A stretch of 64,000 bases of DNA, from contig OZ023214.1 in the NCBI GenBank assembly GCA_963995525.1, positions 50,658,578-50,722,577 on the forward strand. Direction: 5' to 3'. Position numbers and translations under genes: made by a program. This DNA is from Escarpia spicata. Lineage: Eukaryota; Annelida; Polychaeta; Sabellida; Siboglinidae. The stretch's first letter is position 1. Each line of letters opens with the position of its first letter. Shown in pieces: positions 15,001 through 29,973 of this stretch. The notes under the pieces were generated by a model. That model was not told the origin of the DNA and did no database searches. It saw only the letters and a program-made list of their open reading frames with translations.

Positions 15001-18000
15001 CATAACGACTTGCTTATCTACAGTCAGTACTCACTCCACTTCCCCACTGGTAGGTTAATGACAGGTCACACTACACATGTGTCCCTTCATCATAACGACT
15101 TGCTTATCTACAGTCAATACTCACTCCACTTCCCCACCGGTAGGTTAATGACAGGTCACACTACACATGTGCCCTTTCATCATAACGACTTGCTTATCTA
15201 CAGTCAGTACTCACTCCACTTCCCCACCGGTAAGTTAATGACAGGTCACACTACACATGTGTCCCTTCATCATAACGACTTGCTTATCTACAGTCAATAC
15301 TCACTCCACTTCCCCACTGGTAGGTTAATGACAGGTCATACTACACATGTGTCCCTTCATCATAACGACTTGCTTATCTACAGTCAATACTCACTCCACT
15401 TCCCCACTGGTAGGTTAATGACAGGTCATACTGCACATGTGTCCCTTCATCATAACGACTTGCTTATCTACAGTCAATACTCACTCCACTTCCCCACCGG
15501 TAGGTTAATGACAGACTATTATTAAATAAAAAAATCCCAAAGCACTCATTTTGTCCATTGCATTGTTTATTGATGTTCATATCAGTTTTGCATGAATAGT
15601 TGATCACAATAATGAAGATGAAGACTTGTCTACATCTGTACTGTGATCACTGTAGACGGTGTGGTTATGATCATCAAACATATGTGTTTTTCATATAACC
15701 CATTTTCAAGATTGGACTTACACTGAACCGGACACTTCATATGACATGTTTCTCACTGAGGTCAACTTGACCTTTGCTGTTGCTTGTGTAGGTCACTTTG
15801 ACCCGGCCATGATGTCGTACCATGTGCTCAAGAAACTGTGCAATGTGGAGAGTGTTTGTGCCATCTGTGTCTGTAAGGACGAGGTGACCGATGCACTACT
15901 TGTCCCTGTCTCCTACTGGCTGAATGGCACCAAAGTAAGTAACCCCATGCACCTTCATATTACATTTATTTTCTCTAGTTTGGGGAGGCAGTTATAGGTG
16001 ATCTGTTTACATATGTTCAGTGGTACATCATGTAATATCGCATGTCAGCAGACAACGTGCACAGGTAAATTGTATGAGGCACATGCATTTCAGGGGAGCA
16101 CCTATATTGTATCTATGATCAGTGGCTAAATTGCTCTGGAAGTACTCAACTTACTAATACTGCCATGCCTGTAGCACCACCTAGTGGTTCCCACTGATGT
16201 TCAACCTGCAAGACAAGCAGAATGTTGTATCTGATACAATTTGAAGTGACATATTACCTAACAACCAGAGAAGCAACTTCCAAAATGGCTGCCATGCATA
16301 TGAAGCTGTTGGATATTCCGTTATGTATTTTGTTTAAATGTTTGCCACCAGTATTTTCCAAAAAACATAGGACAAAGTTGTTTAAGTGAGAACTGTAGGT
16401 GGGAACAATTGATCTGGCAGATGCCAGTTGCTTTAGTAATGTTATGTAAACACTGTTTATGGGCAAAGTTTGACAGAGGTCACATGCATAATTAAGATTG
16501 TGACGTTAGATTCTGGATCCACCAGTTGTCAAGTAGCTGTCACTGTCATGTCCTGTGTGTCACCTGTCCTGATCTGTCCTTGTGTCGCCAGGACATGACG
16601 GCAGCCAGTGAGGCTACAATGCTCCTGGTCGCAGATCTCTTGTCAGTGATTGTCTCCAGCAGTAGAGGGAGACACCACCTATTGTACGGCGAGATGCAGG
16701 AGCACTTCACCAAGTCCAAGTATGTCACCACTGGATAGTTCTCTTCACCAGTCATAGGCTAATAGGTTCCTTTTAGATAACAATCTGGATAAATTCATGT
16801 GTAATTGTTCCATGTTCTAAGTCTCTAAAACACACTTGTATCAATGATTTAGTGCAAATAAATTGTTGGAAAAGTAGTTTTGAGTGAAATACTTATGATT
16901 ATCCAGTGACAAGACATGTTTTGAGAAAAGAAGCTTTTGTTAAAATCTGCATTCGATAGCACAGTCAGATTTATGTAAAAGGGAATTATTTGATAAATGA
17001 AAATAGGACATCTATTTATGAATATGATCATGTTTATTGTATAGCTTTATTTATAAGAACTCTAGTGTAATAACTGGTTTATTTTTACAGTGTAAGTAAT
17101 GCATGGCCCCCGAGACAGAACATCATCTACCAACAAGATTTAATACTAGTACTCTACTCAGTTATGTAGTATTGGTGCATTAAACAGTTTTTCAAAACAA
17201 TTATTTAAATTTGTTACACTTCATTAAATTAAGACAGAATATACACACAAAATATAAACTATATTATTATTGTTATGTCTTATTGGGATTCTCGCTGACT
17301 TTATTGTGGTCATTTGTACATTCATCTTGTTTATGTTACGTTTCTTTAAATGAATGAGTCTGAATGTTTTTGACAATTAGGATGTTGATTTAACATTAGC
17401 TGTCGTGATCTGCTAATATGTTATTGTTCCGTTAAATTAAAATAATTGTGATGACATGTCACCGTACAAATGACATCCCATTGATGACGTGACACCAAAC
17501 AAATGACATCCCATTGATGACCGTACAAAATGCCATACATCCAATTGACCTGTTACCATACAAAATGACGTCCAATTGATGACGTGTCACCATGCAAATG
17601 ATGTACCATTGATGACCGGTCACCATACAAATGACACCCATTGATGACGTGTCACCATACAAATTATGTCCGATTGATGACATGTCACCATACAAATGAC
17701 ATCCCATTGATGACCTGTCACCATACAAATGACATCTCATTGATGACCTGTCACCATGCAAATGACATCCCATTGATAACATGTTACCATACAAATGACA
17801 TCCCATTAATGACATGTCATCATACAAATGACGTCCCATTGATGACATGTCACCATATAAATGACATCCCATTGATGACTTATATCCGTACTAATGTCAC
17901 CCCATTAATGATGTGTCACCGTACAAATAACATCCCATTATGCCCAGATCGTCTGCGGCTCACGTTCTCGCGGAGTTCACACAACGAGCAATGGCCGAGA

Positions 18001-21000
18001 AGCTGACCAATGGACCACCCCCATCGAAGACTGTGATTGGTCAAATCCTGTTTCTGTGCCGTCAGTTGTACACGACATGTGACGGACTACTTGCGATGTA
18101 TCCCTACGACCTGCACAATACAATTGCCCTCGCCTGGAGGATTGTGAGTAAACGGTCGTATTTTGATGATACAAAATATCACAACAACACACCAAGTAGT
18201 GCAGAAATAATTAAGAAACATTGAAGGTCTTTTCTCCACTGTGACATGCGAGATCATTTTTGTAATTTTTTTTAGTTTTGTTTCAATCGTACAGCAAGTG
18301 TTGAAAAAAATGTTTGACCATCAAATTTAACAAAAAAGGCAAAAGTTGTTTGGTTGTGTACACTAGGATAGTTACACTTTCACCAATTACATGATTTGAT
18401 GATCTGAACTTATTTTTAAAGTCAAACCTGATTCACCATAGGCTAAATGAATTGTGCAGGGAGTTTTATTAACAGGATAATTGTACTTTTTTAAAAGGTC
18501 GTATTATAACTGTAATAACCTATAGATAGTGTGTCTGAATGACATTTTCTGAATAGATCATTCAATATCCTGTAGTTTTTAACAGTCACTGATCAACAAA
18601 GTTCTGTGTCTCTGTAACTGTCAGCCAGGCCACTTATGTCCGATGCTTAGAGTCCCCAGTTTAAAGACAAGGTAGTGATATCCAGTACTTTCTATCTGGT
18701 GTCTGACCGTTCATACACATATGTCTGTTGTTGTTGAAATCAGGCAAATCGAGAGGCCGACAAGGCGCTTACACCGACGCCCTCTATGAATGACAACGAG
18801 AAGGCACTGGCTGACAGGGAGTCACAGTACATGTGAGTTGGGGTGGCATTAATTGAGGGAAGATGCTATGTGGGATAACTGGGATCAACATGTTAATCAT
18901 TGGAGTGCAGTAGTGTAGTGACTAGGGCTTCGGAATCTGAACTGAGAGAACCCGGGTTCGAATCCTGTGTGGCAGTGTTGAACCTTGGACAAGTTCGTTT
19001 ACACTATGGTGCTTCAGTACACTCAGCTGTATGAATGAGTACCTGGCTATAGACAGTGGTGGGTATTTGTGTACGAATATAGTCTTCACGCATGAGTTGC
19101 AGCATGGCTGAATGCATCCCAGAGAAGTCGAGATGGTGTTCGATTGAACAGGTCTGCCAGGGAGTAAAGTGTAAAGCGCTTTGAGCAGTCCCGAAGACTG
19201 GATACTGCGCTATATAACAACTTACCTTTCTTACCTTTACTTTAGGGAGAACAAGGAATAGCTTTTACATTTCATATTAAGCGATCATTGTTAATGTGTA
19301 AACATTAAAAAAACTGGTTATAGTCATAAACAAAATAAGTTGCCCATGATTTACATATCCAGATGATTTTAGGGTGGATTCTATTTCCTTGAATTGAATG
19401 TATCAGTAATTATGAGATGCTGCATGAATGTGTTTGTGTGTGTGTGCATGTATGTATGCGTGCATGCATGCATGTGTGCATGCGTGTGTATGTATTATTG
19501 TTGCAATACTCATCTCTTCAATACGTGCAGTGTTCATACCAAAGAGGTATCTACACATCAAAGGCAGTAATGTTGTACCTACTACATAAACTGTCCACTT
19601 GAGGTCAGTTGGAGTAGCTTTCATGAACAGTTTGACATTGTCTTGAAGTATCATCCTGTCTTTCTACTCAACAGTCTCATCTGGGAGGACACATTGCTCG
19701 ACAACCTACTCAACTTTGCCGGCACCCCAAAGGGGCTGCTACTACTACAGCAGACAGGAGCGATTAATGAATGTGTCCAGTACATGTACTACAGATATGC
19801 ACAGAAGATGCAGGTACACACTAGTTCAGTGAATGTGTCCAGTACATGTACTTCAGATATGTGCAGAAGATGCAAGTACACATTAGTTCAGTGAATGTGT
19901 CCAGTACATGTACTTCAGATATGTGCAGAAGATGCTGGTACACATTAGTTCAGTGAATTTGTCCAGTACATGTACTACAGATATGTACAAAAGATGCAGG
20001 TACACACTAGTTCAGTGAATGTGTCCAGTACATGTATTACAGATATGTACAAAAGATGCAGGTACACACTAGTTCAGTGAATGTGTCCAGTACATGTACT
20101 TCAGATATGTGCAGAAGATGCAGGTACACATTAGTTCAGTGAATGTGTCCAGTACATGTACTTCAGATATGTGCAGAAGATGCAGGTACACACTAGTTCA
20201 GTGAATGTGTCCAGTACATGTACTTCAGATATGTGCAGAAGATGCAGGTACACATTAGTTCAGTGAATGTGTCCAGTACATGTACTTCAGATATGTGCAG
20301 AAGATGCAGGTACACATTAGTTCAGTGAATGTGTCCAGTACATATACTACAGATACGTACAGAAGATGCAGGTACATATTAGTTCAACGAATGTGTCCTG
20401 TACATGTACTACAGATACGTACAGAAGATGCAGGTACACATTAGTTCAGTGAATGTGTCCAGTACATATACTACAGATACGTACAGAAGATGCAGGTACA
20501 TATTAGTTCAACGAATGTGTCCTGTACATGTACTACAGATTTGTACAGAGGATGCAGGTACACATTAGTTCAGTGAATGTGTCCAGTACATGTACTACAT
20601 ATATGCGCAAAAGATGCAGGTACACATTAGTTCAGTGAATGTGTCCAGTACATGTACTACAGATATGCACAGAAGATGCAGGTACACATTAGTTCAGTGA
20701 ATGTGTCCAGTATATGTACTACAGATACGTACAGAAGATGCAGGTTCACATTAGTGCAGTGAATTTGTCCAGTACATGTACTACAGATATTCACAAAAGT
20801 TGCAGGTACACATTATTTCAGTGAATGTGTCCAGTACATGTACTACAGATACGTACAGAAGATGCAGGTACACATTAGTTCAGTGAATGTGTCCAGTACA
20901 TGTACTACAGATATGCACAAAAGATGCAGGTACTCATTAGTTCAGTGAATGTGTCCAGTACATGTACAAAAGATGCAGGTACACATTAGTTCAGTGAATG

Positions 21001-24000
21001 TGTCCAGTACATGTACTACAGATATGCACAAAAGATGCAGGTACTCATTAGTTCAGTGAATGTGTCCAGTACATGTACAAAAGATGCAGGTACACATTAG
21101 TTCAGTGAATGTGTCCAGTACATGTACTACAGATATGTACAAAAGATGCAGGTACACATTAGTTCAGTGAATTTGTCCAGTACATGTACTACATATATGC
21201 ATAGAAGATGCTGGTACACAATATTTCAAGATATCAGGAACTAATCAAATACCTGCAATTACGAACCCAGATATTAAAACAATAGACAATATGAGCTTAA
21301 TGTCCTCGTTTCTTAAAACGTTGACTTTTTAATGTTTGCTTCAATTTTTGTAATAAATAAAAAACTACTGAAGATATTTCAACACATGAGGTATAATTCT
21401 GAAGCTCATCGTCTGTGGAAACAGAAAAGGTCCAAAGCTTTTTCACAAATTTGTAACTTGATACTCACTTTGCTGTGGCGGATCATGTATGTCAGTACTG
21501 ATGTTTCATTATCATCACCAATAAAAAATCGCCTATTCACAGTTTATAAAATACCTTCCGATTGTAAAATAAACAGATCATCTAAGTAGAAGGTCAGTGA
21601 TTGCTATGGTAATTGTTGTGGTCAGTGAGTCCAGTGAAGTGTGTCTGTTTCAGGTGAGCAAGTGTGAGAAATTTGGCTATGGCTACATGTTGTCTCAAGT
21701 GGCAGCCACAGCCCCGGGCATTGTCGCCTTACAGAACACAGGTAGGAGACTGGCAGAGCTACGTGCACACAGTCGAACCTATGTATTCAGTGTTTCCGCC
21801 AGCAGGGTAAAAGGGTAAAATTATGTACCAAAAAATAATTCTATGGTACATACCCAAAATAAATCAAGATTTAATTTTTTTTTTTAATATTCTGTCCAAT
21901 GAAACTCAAACTTGATGACGTTTTTAAAGGTGAAGAATGAGCCCGTGCCAACACGTTTATGCTAGCTATTCTGTGATTGGCTAAACGTGGTATTCTCTGC
22001 GGGATTGAAGCCTTCACCTCATGATAGAACATGGCATACCGCTATAGTGGTAGGCTTAGTGTAAAGAATACAGTGTGCTGTCATGGCTGTACATTTTTTT
22101 GCGATGTTTTTGAGTATTCAGTGTTTCTTTGTGAAGAAAAATAACACAAGATACCATACTACATCAGGAATTGGACTATTTATTCTGGCAAGTTTACAAT
22201 TTTCCTGCTGACTTACATTTATTATTTATACTCTTACGAAACACGGAAATGATCACCATGAGCCAGGTGGGATTTCCGACTCCAAATGCCGGGAAAACAC
22301 TTCTCCGAGCATCTAGAAATCCAGCAATGAACATTAAGCAATGAAGTATTGTCATGTGTGGTGTAGCATATGTTTTATTAATGGATACAGTTATTTGTCT
22401 GATGAATTGGTAAACAGGAGCTTTGATTATAATTAGCCTTTAGATAGACACCCGCTGATACGCATGCTGCACACACTGAACGGTGGTTGCGTATTGATGC
22501 TACTGATAGCATTGTGGATTTATTTCGGGCAACCTGTTAATCACTCAGTCACGCCAGTAAAATAACATGATGATTTAGTTTAACAATTTACAAAACACAT
22601 TGTTTTATCATTCAAAATCCAGACATCTATGCTACTACAAACAGACTTCTTCGATCGTTGAACAAACACCCAGACTCCAAACAGACTACGCCATATTGGC
22701 AGCGTAGAAGACAAAGCCCATTGGCATTCCTTCCGCGCCGCTGCATTTGTCTGTAAAATTTGCTCAGCGACTAAGAATTTTACTTCCAATTGCAACATAA
22801 AGGCAACAGATAACTGGGGACTTGCGTCTTTTACATTGTTTTAGATACGTCAGTCGCTGAGTAAACATCCAGAAATGTGGGTGTAATCTGCCAGCAATCT
22901 CATCATTTTGCACTGGGGTACTCACCGTATTCCTGAATAGCGAGGTGGCTGGATTAGCGGGACTAACGTCCTATCTTTTACTGTGTAAATAATTTGGGAC
23001 TGTCCCAAGGTGACCTTAATGGCGAGGTGACCAGATTACCGAGGTGACCGTAAAGCGAGGTTCCACTGTACATGTGCACACGAACATATACATTTACATG
23101 CACACATACACACCCACACACACAAAACAAACACACATGCATGTAAAAGACACATGCACGCACACACACATGCATGCACACAAAAGACACACACACACAC
23201 ACACACATAAAAGACACACACACACACACACACGCACACGCACACACACGCACAAGCACACACAAGACACATATACATACACATGCATGCATGCATGCAC
23301 ACATATGCACACACAACACATGCAACACACAGTGCACATACACACACCATGCACACACACTGCGCACTCCACCAGAATTTGATGCCACTGGTCAACTTTA
23401 CGAGAGAATAAGACCGTACATCATACAGGTAGATAGATAGATAACAATAAACTCTATATCTAAAGTGACCTGTCATTGACGTTAGATTTCTGTTCTATCC
23501 TCCTCCAGGTCATTACAACTGTTCCCACACCTTGCCACTGTTGCAGGCTTCATCTCGGACCTCATCAAGAAGCTGTGGGGGGAGCTGGAGATAGCTGATG
23601 ACCGACCGGTCTACACCCCCAAGTACTGGCCAATCAACCCCATCGACAAGTCGGCCAAGAAGGTCAGTCATACGGGTTTGTTTTTATGAGCTCAACACAT
23701 TTCTGCCCAGCTAATTTTTAGCTCAGTGTTTTTGTAGGTTTTGCTATAATATAACTATTTGTGTTTGTTCCACTTTTGTAAATGGTTCTGGGCCAAAAAG
23801 GGGGCTGAGATATCATAGATGTTATCAGGCCATAGATGTTATCAGGCCAGCTCTTACATTTCAGTCGTTCATCAACCTTGTCACGCTGTTGTCGTCCTTC
23901 CCTGCTGTCTATGAGCTGTTGGCTGAACAGCCTCTGCTCTCAAAGTCATCTTACTCATTGCGAGAGAAGCCAGACTCAGTCACCGTAAGTATGATTACAT

Positions 24001-27000
24001 CTCTAATGAAATATATAATCTATCATTTAGTATTTACATATTCCCCTAGCTGTTTATTTTAAGAGGTATGCATATGAGCTTTTTGTAGATCAAACAAACT
24101 AACAAAAGTGGTTATCCTTCAAATGGTGCTACCTCCACCAGATGCAGAAGACGGTTTGGCATATGCATAAATAACGTTTGTTATGATATCAATTTGAAAC
24201 ATCTTTTTGCAGTAATGCAAGTTACATAAAACATCCCCAGTTGATAAGCTGTCGTCAGGCCATACTTTTTGCAGTAATGCAAGTTACATAAAACATCCCC
24301 AGTTGATCAGCTGTCCTCAGGCCATACTTTTTGCAGTAAAGCAAGTTACATAAAACATCCCCAGTTGATCAGCTGTCCTCAGGCCATACTTTTTGCAGTA
24401 ATGCAAGTTACATAAAACATCCCCAGTTGATCAGCTGTCCTCAGGCCATACTTTTTGCAGTAAAGCAAGTTACATAAAACATCCCCAGTTGATCAGCTGT
24501 CCTCAGGCCATACTTTTTGCAGTAAAGCAAGTTACATAAAACATCCCCAGTTGATCAGCTGTCCTCAGGCCATACTTTTTGCAGTAATGCAAGTTACATA
24601 AAACATCCCCAGTTGATAAGCTGTCCTCAGGCCATACTTTTTGCAGTAATGCAAGTTACATAAAACATCCCCAGTTGATCAGCTGTCCTCAGGCCATACT
24701 TTTTGCAGTAATGCAAGTTACATAAAACATCCCCAGTTGATCAGCTGTCCTCAGGCCATACTTTTTGCAGTAATGCAAGTTACATAAAACATCCCCAGTT
24801 GATAAGCTGTCCTCAGGCCATACTTTTTGCAGTAATGCAAGTTACATAAAACATCCCCAGTTGATCAGCTGTCCTCAGGCCATACTTTTTGCAGTAATGC
24901 AAGTTACATAAAACATCCCCAGTTGATCAGCTGTCCTCAGGCCATACTTTTTGCAGTAATGCAAGTTACATAAAACATCCCCAGTTGATCAGCTGTCCTC
25001 AGGCCATACTTTTTGCAGTAATGCAAGTTACATAAAACATCCCCAGTTGATCAGCTGTCCTCAGGCCATACAAGAGTTGTAGATGACTCCCTGAAAGTTT
25101 GGTGCCTGGGGTTCAACCCATCTAGGAGGAAAACGTTAACATAACCAAGTATACCCTTGTACATACAGGCTGTTGACTTTTTCTCATTCTACAACAGGGG
25201 GTGCTTGACCGTCTGGTGATGGTCGACAATGACGCAAAGATCCACTCTCTCTTCAACTACGAACAGTCTCATGTGTTTGGTCTCAGGTGAGGATCTTAGT
25301 CACTGCATCTTATGTGTGACGATCACAACCTGCTGACAAGAGCTGGGTCAAACTGTTAATTTTGATCATATTACTTATATCATTTTTTTTTTTTGAAAAG
25401 GTCAATAGAAAGATATTTTATGTTCTTACCATGACAATTTACAAAAATGTCAGATATTGTGTGGCTCGGAATTTCCCAAAATGTTTCATTGAGATGTCAA
25501 TATAATTTACAACTTTACAGACCTGACATTTTAGCATGTGACAATGTTTCTCACTCGTATGTAAACAAAACAATTTAAATACCACATTTATATATGCCAC
25601 TTTGTTATAATATCCTATTAAATGTTGCATAAATTTAAGTGGCAGACACACCTGTGTTATATTTTATTCTTTACTTTAACACAGACTGGCCCCCCCCCGT
25701 TGTCTGTTTCTGAACAAATTGCTCCCAGACTGATTTGTTTGAAAATTAATAAAAGTGCTGATTTCAGTTGCTTTGAATTTGATGGAAGACATTTGTAGAA
25801 GTGGGTGCAGATGATCTACGCTGGTGGTTTAGTGCAGTAAGATTACTGTTTGATATGGTCATTAAGTCACCTGTTGGAATACACTATTGTGCTCCGTGGA
25901 GCTTTCGGCACCATCGCAGTGCTATCTTCAGCGTTGTTGTATGATTCTCTCGGTGGTCATGTGATGTTGTTGATAATGGTCATGTGAGAGCAGTTTTAAG
26001 AAGATCACAGGAAGATTGTAGTTACTGTATCGGCCGCTCCCATATCTCAATTACTTCAAACACATTTCTTCACCAGAAGTTGTTCTCAATGATCAGCACA
26101 AAACGAAAAGATTTTGACAGATAACTGAACAACCTGATCATATATGAATATAATAGAATCTGGTATCAACATAACGCTGAAGGTGATTGTTGTTTGTCTA
26201 GACTGTTGAGCATGATGACATCGTGTCTAGACACATACCTCCTACTACAGACCCAGTACGAGTTCCAGGAGATGTTGTTGAGGTGTCAGGCCGAGAACAT
26301 CCCACAGAACAGGTGAGAATATCGCACAGAACAAGTGAGAATATCCCACAGAACAGGTGAGAATATCGCACAGAACAGGTGAGAACATTCCACAGAACAG
26401 GTGAGAATATTGCACAGAACAGGTGAGAACATTCCACAGAACAGGAGAGAACATTCCACAGAACAGGTGAGAACATTCTGCAGAACAGGTGAGAATATCA
26501 CACAGAACAGGTGAGAACATTCCACAGAACAGGTGAGAACATTCCACAGAACAGGTGAGAATATCATACAGAAATGGTGAGAACATTCCACAGAACAGGT
26601 GAGAACATTCCACAGAACAGGTGAGAACATCCCACAAAACAGGTGAGATTATTCCACAGAACAGGTGAGAACATTCCACAGAACAGGTGAGAACATCCCA
26701 CAGAACAGGTGAGAACATCCCACAGAACAGGTGAGAACATTCCACAGAACTGGTGAGAACATCCCACAGAACAGGTGAGTTGCTGCTCAGTCTTGTCTTG
26801 TCTTGATTGTGTACTGGCCAATACTCTTATGGAGTCAAATGGTCAGTCTATGAGAAAACAATCTACATCACATCCTGTGTTCAAGACGTCACTGGGGCAA
26901 CTGGTCATTCAGTGTGGCAGCCCCATAAGATTCTCTGCGGCAACATCTAACATCAATAAGGTCATGGGTGCTGCTTTTAACACTAAACTTAAAACTCTGA

Positions 27001-27544
27001 GCTTAGATCTCTTTCTCTAAACTTCCATTAGTGTTTATGTCAAAAAATGGACACTGCCAACTAATAGTAGAAGAACTTTATTTTAGAACTTTCTGTAAGG
27101 CTCCATGAGCAACAACTGTTGGAATGGGATCTCATCATATTTTGGATTTATATTTTATACTAATGCGTAATTCTACCACAGACTGCAACAATACACACTT
27201 AGCACTGAATCAGCATTAACTATGACATTGATGAAATATACTTCAATTTAAATATTATACTCAGTAATAGGCTAATTTATTTGTTTGTCATTAAAAATCT
27301 ACCCTCATTTAGTTTTCCACTTGTCTCATTTCAGAGTCATTTAACGAAAAAGAAATCTTTCAAGAACCAATTATGATGTGCTAGTTTGTTTGTGCAAATG
27401 AATCATGTAGTTTGATGACAACATTAAACAAACTCATTCATCAGTTATATTAATTTTGGTCTGATAAGATATCTGTGGCCAAATATGCATGCTTGTGTGT
27501 GTCTGTCTGTGTGTACGTGTATGTGCATGAACATGCACACGTGC

Positions 27545-27611
<67 letters not shown>

Positions 27612-29925
27612 TGTCTGTGTGTCTGTCTGTGTGTATGAGTGTGTGCATGACCACCACTAGGGTGTGTTGAAAAACTGCTCATTCAGTTGAATGGCCCAGT
27701 TAGCTCCCTGAAAATGAAAGCCATGTTTTGCGACCCCAGTTTTAAGTAAGACATTTCACTATTTACATGCCGTTGTGGAGAAGCCGTGTTGTTACTGTTA
27801 GAGTTGATTAGTTGTTTAATGATATTTTGTGTGTGTTTTGACGCAGCGTTTTGTACAATGTGTTTCAGTGCTGAAATAATCGTTGACCGCCTGTCAGTGG
27901 AGAGGAACTACGTCCTTGTGAAGACCTTCCTTGTTGGGAGTAGTGTGGAGAGAATCTTGCCTTCAAGGACCATCGCAGCTGTTAGTATTGACAAACAACA
28001 CGCACAATCACTCAGTCTGCTTGAGAAATCAATCCTTCAGTTATCTTAGCAGTTATTATAAATAGCAGTAATGAATATTTGAAGTGCAATGTTGTATTCA
28101 CTGAATAGCATTTGTATGTCCTGTTTTTAAATGTTTTAGAAAGATGTATAGTAAGAACATGGTCAGAATGTCCACAATATTTATGAGGTATATTTTTGGA
28201 TAGCCTTGTTTATTGAAATAACATTTGATCTGAAAGTGATGGAAATAGAAAAACTTGATTTCCTATTCAGTAAATATATTTTTATATTTAGACTACAGTT
28301 CCTGTACCTTTCTAATATATCTAATATGTGTAGTCTACCTAATGCAAATAATTTAACATTTGATATTAATACATGTCAAAGTGCTCTGTATGTCAGATAC
28401 TTACGTTGTTATCAATAACATCTCAAAATGCAGGTTGTACTTTTGTGAAACTCTATATACTATATATTTTATAATTCTACCATTCATAATAATCATAATA
28501 AGCTGATAATGTACTTTACTAATACTTTAATAAAAACATAGTTTACACAATAACCAAATAAATGTAATATTTATGTTTGCAGGAAGACAACGGGTTGTAT
28601 TCGTTCCCATTGTTCAGCTCCTACCCTGTCCCAAAGGAATACATTCCTTCCCTTGTCAATAAGCCTGCCACAAAACAAGGTAAGGATTAAAGATGGGTAC
28701 ATTGGGTTTGTGTCATGATTGCGGGGGCCACTGACGACTGTGGTGGCTTGGACCAGTAATAAATAACATTGACTTTTTGGATTTGAAAGGCAGTGTAACA
28801 TCAGATGCAGGCCTTATTTGTATCTGTGATGTTTGTGTCTGATTTAGTTATATCTATAAAAGTCCAATCTAACATTCCAGATTACTGTTCCCTAGTTACA
28901 ATTATTAAAGAACACCAGTCTGTAATTTGCTTACTTTTAAGGATATGGACTAATAATTGTCAATTACTAGGCAAGGTCCCTCACCTATGCCATAGCTGAA
29001 GGGAAATTACTGTAGTATAGGCGTTTATACAATAATCTTTGAAAACTACCCATAAACAAATCAACAAATGCAACATGAAGGTATTGCACTGCGGAATACG
29101 CAGGTAAAACAGTTGGTGCGAATCGGTTCTTAAATGTTAATTAAAAATTGACCAAAACAGCCCTAAAGTTCTGATACAAACCTTTATCACAGCTATGTCT
29201 TAGCTTAGACTTGTTTTGAGTAGCTTTCCAATCTAGCTGGAACCTCGCCTGTACTGTGGTAGCTTTCCTACAGAAATGGTATAGGCAAGGAACCTTATCT
29301 AGTCCACTACAAGCTGTTGAAACCTCTTAGTGGCCACTATCCATGTCTTCACATGGCAAAGAATACACTAGATAGATGTTTGATGTTGACAGACAGCGAC
29401 CTGAGTAAGTACCTGGGTGAGACGAAGGAGGTCGACCTGACTGTGCCATGGCTGGAGAAATGTCGCAAGATCTTCTGTTCTCTCCTCACAACCAAACCAG
29501 AGCACGCCCGCGGCAACGGTGAGCAATGTCAACGCTATACTGACAGCAAAGTTGCTTAAATAAAATATCTGATTTTGAACAATGCTGCTCACTGAAATAT
29601 ACAGCAGTAGTGAGGTTTTCTGTCAACAACATGTTTAGAAAATGTTGTGCTTCAGAAATTTACTCCAAATTATGAAATATTGCTGATAGTTAAACATCAC
29701 TAGTTAGATTCACTATCATCTCGTAATAGGAAAATTCAGACTTTTTTACGTGACATTTCGATGGAGAATACAGTGTATATATTATATAACTTGTGCCACA
29801 TTAAAAATGTTATACAAATGTAAGCCCCCACCTTTACAGTCATCATCCAAAAGATGTGATAGTTATTTTCTGATTTTTAGGACAGGCAAACCATCATTGA
29901 CGTGTTTATGGTAAAGGAGCAATCA

Positions 29926-29973
<48 letters not shown>

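Noticed and set aside
1508..15515. Dozens of open frames of 66-696 codons with a 30-residue repeat, as a repetitive protein
   Set aside because: They follow from a 90-bp tandem repeat, share all boundaries with 91-bp unit variants, lie in an intron, and the exon on either side joins correctly without them.
23036..23476. Cysteine/valine- and histidine/threonine-rich open frames near the (AC)n tracts
   Set aside because: Simple-repeat translation, as also at 27.5, 50.9 and 62.1 kb.
23509..23546. Earlier acceptor (CTCCAG at 23508) for TBC1D32 exon 10
   Set aside because: From phase 1 of exon 9 it would read the conserved GFISDL block in the wrong frame; the acceptor at 23546 fits.
26198..26821. 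Minus-strand open frames with a C-S-x-x-L-F-C-G repeat
   Set aside because: Antisense reading of the 22-bp array; three frames are open because 22 bp cycles through them all.
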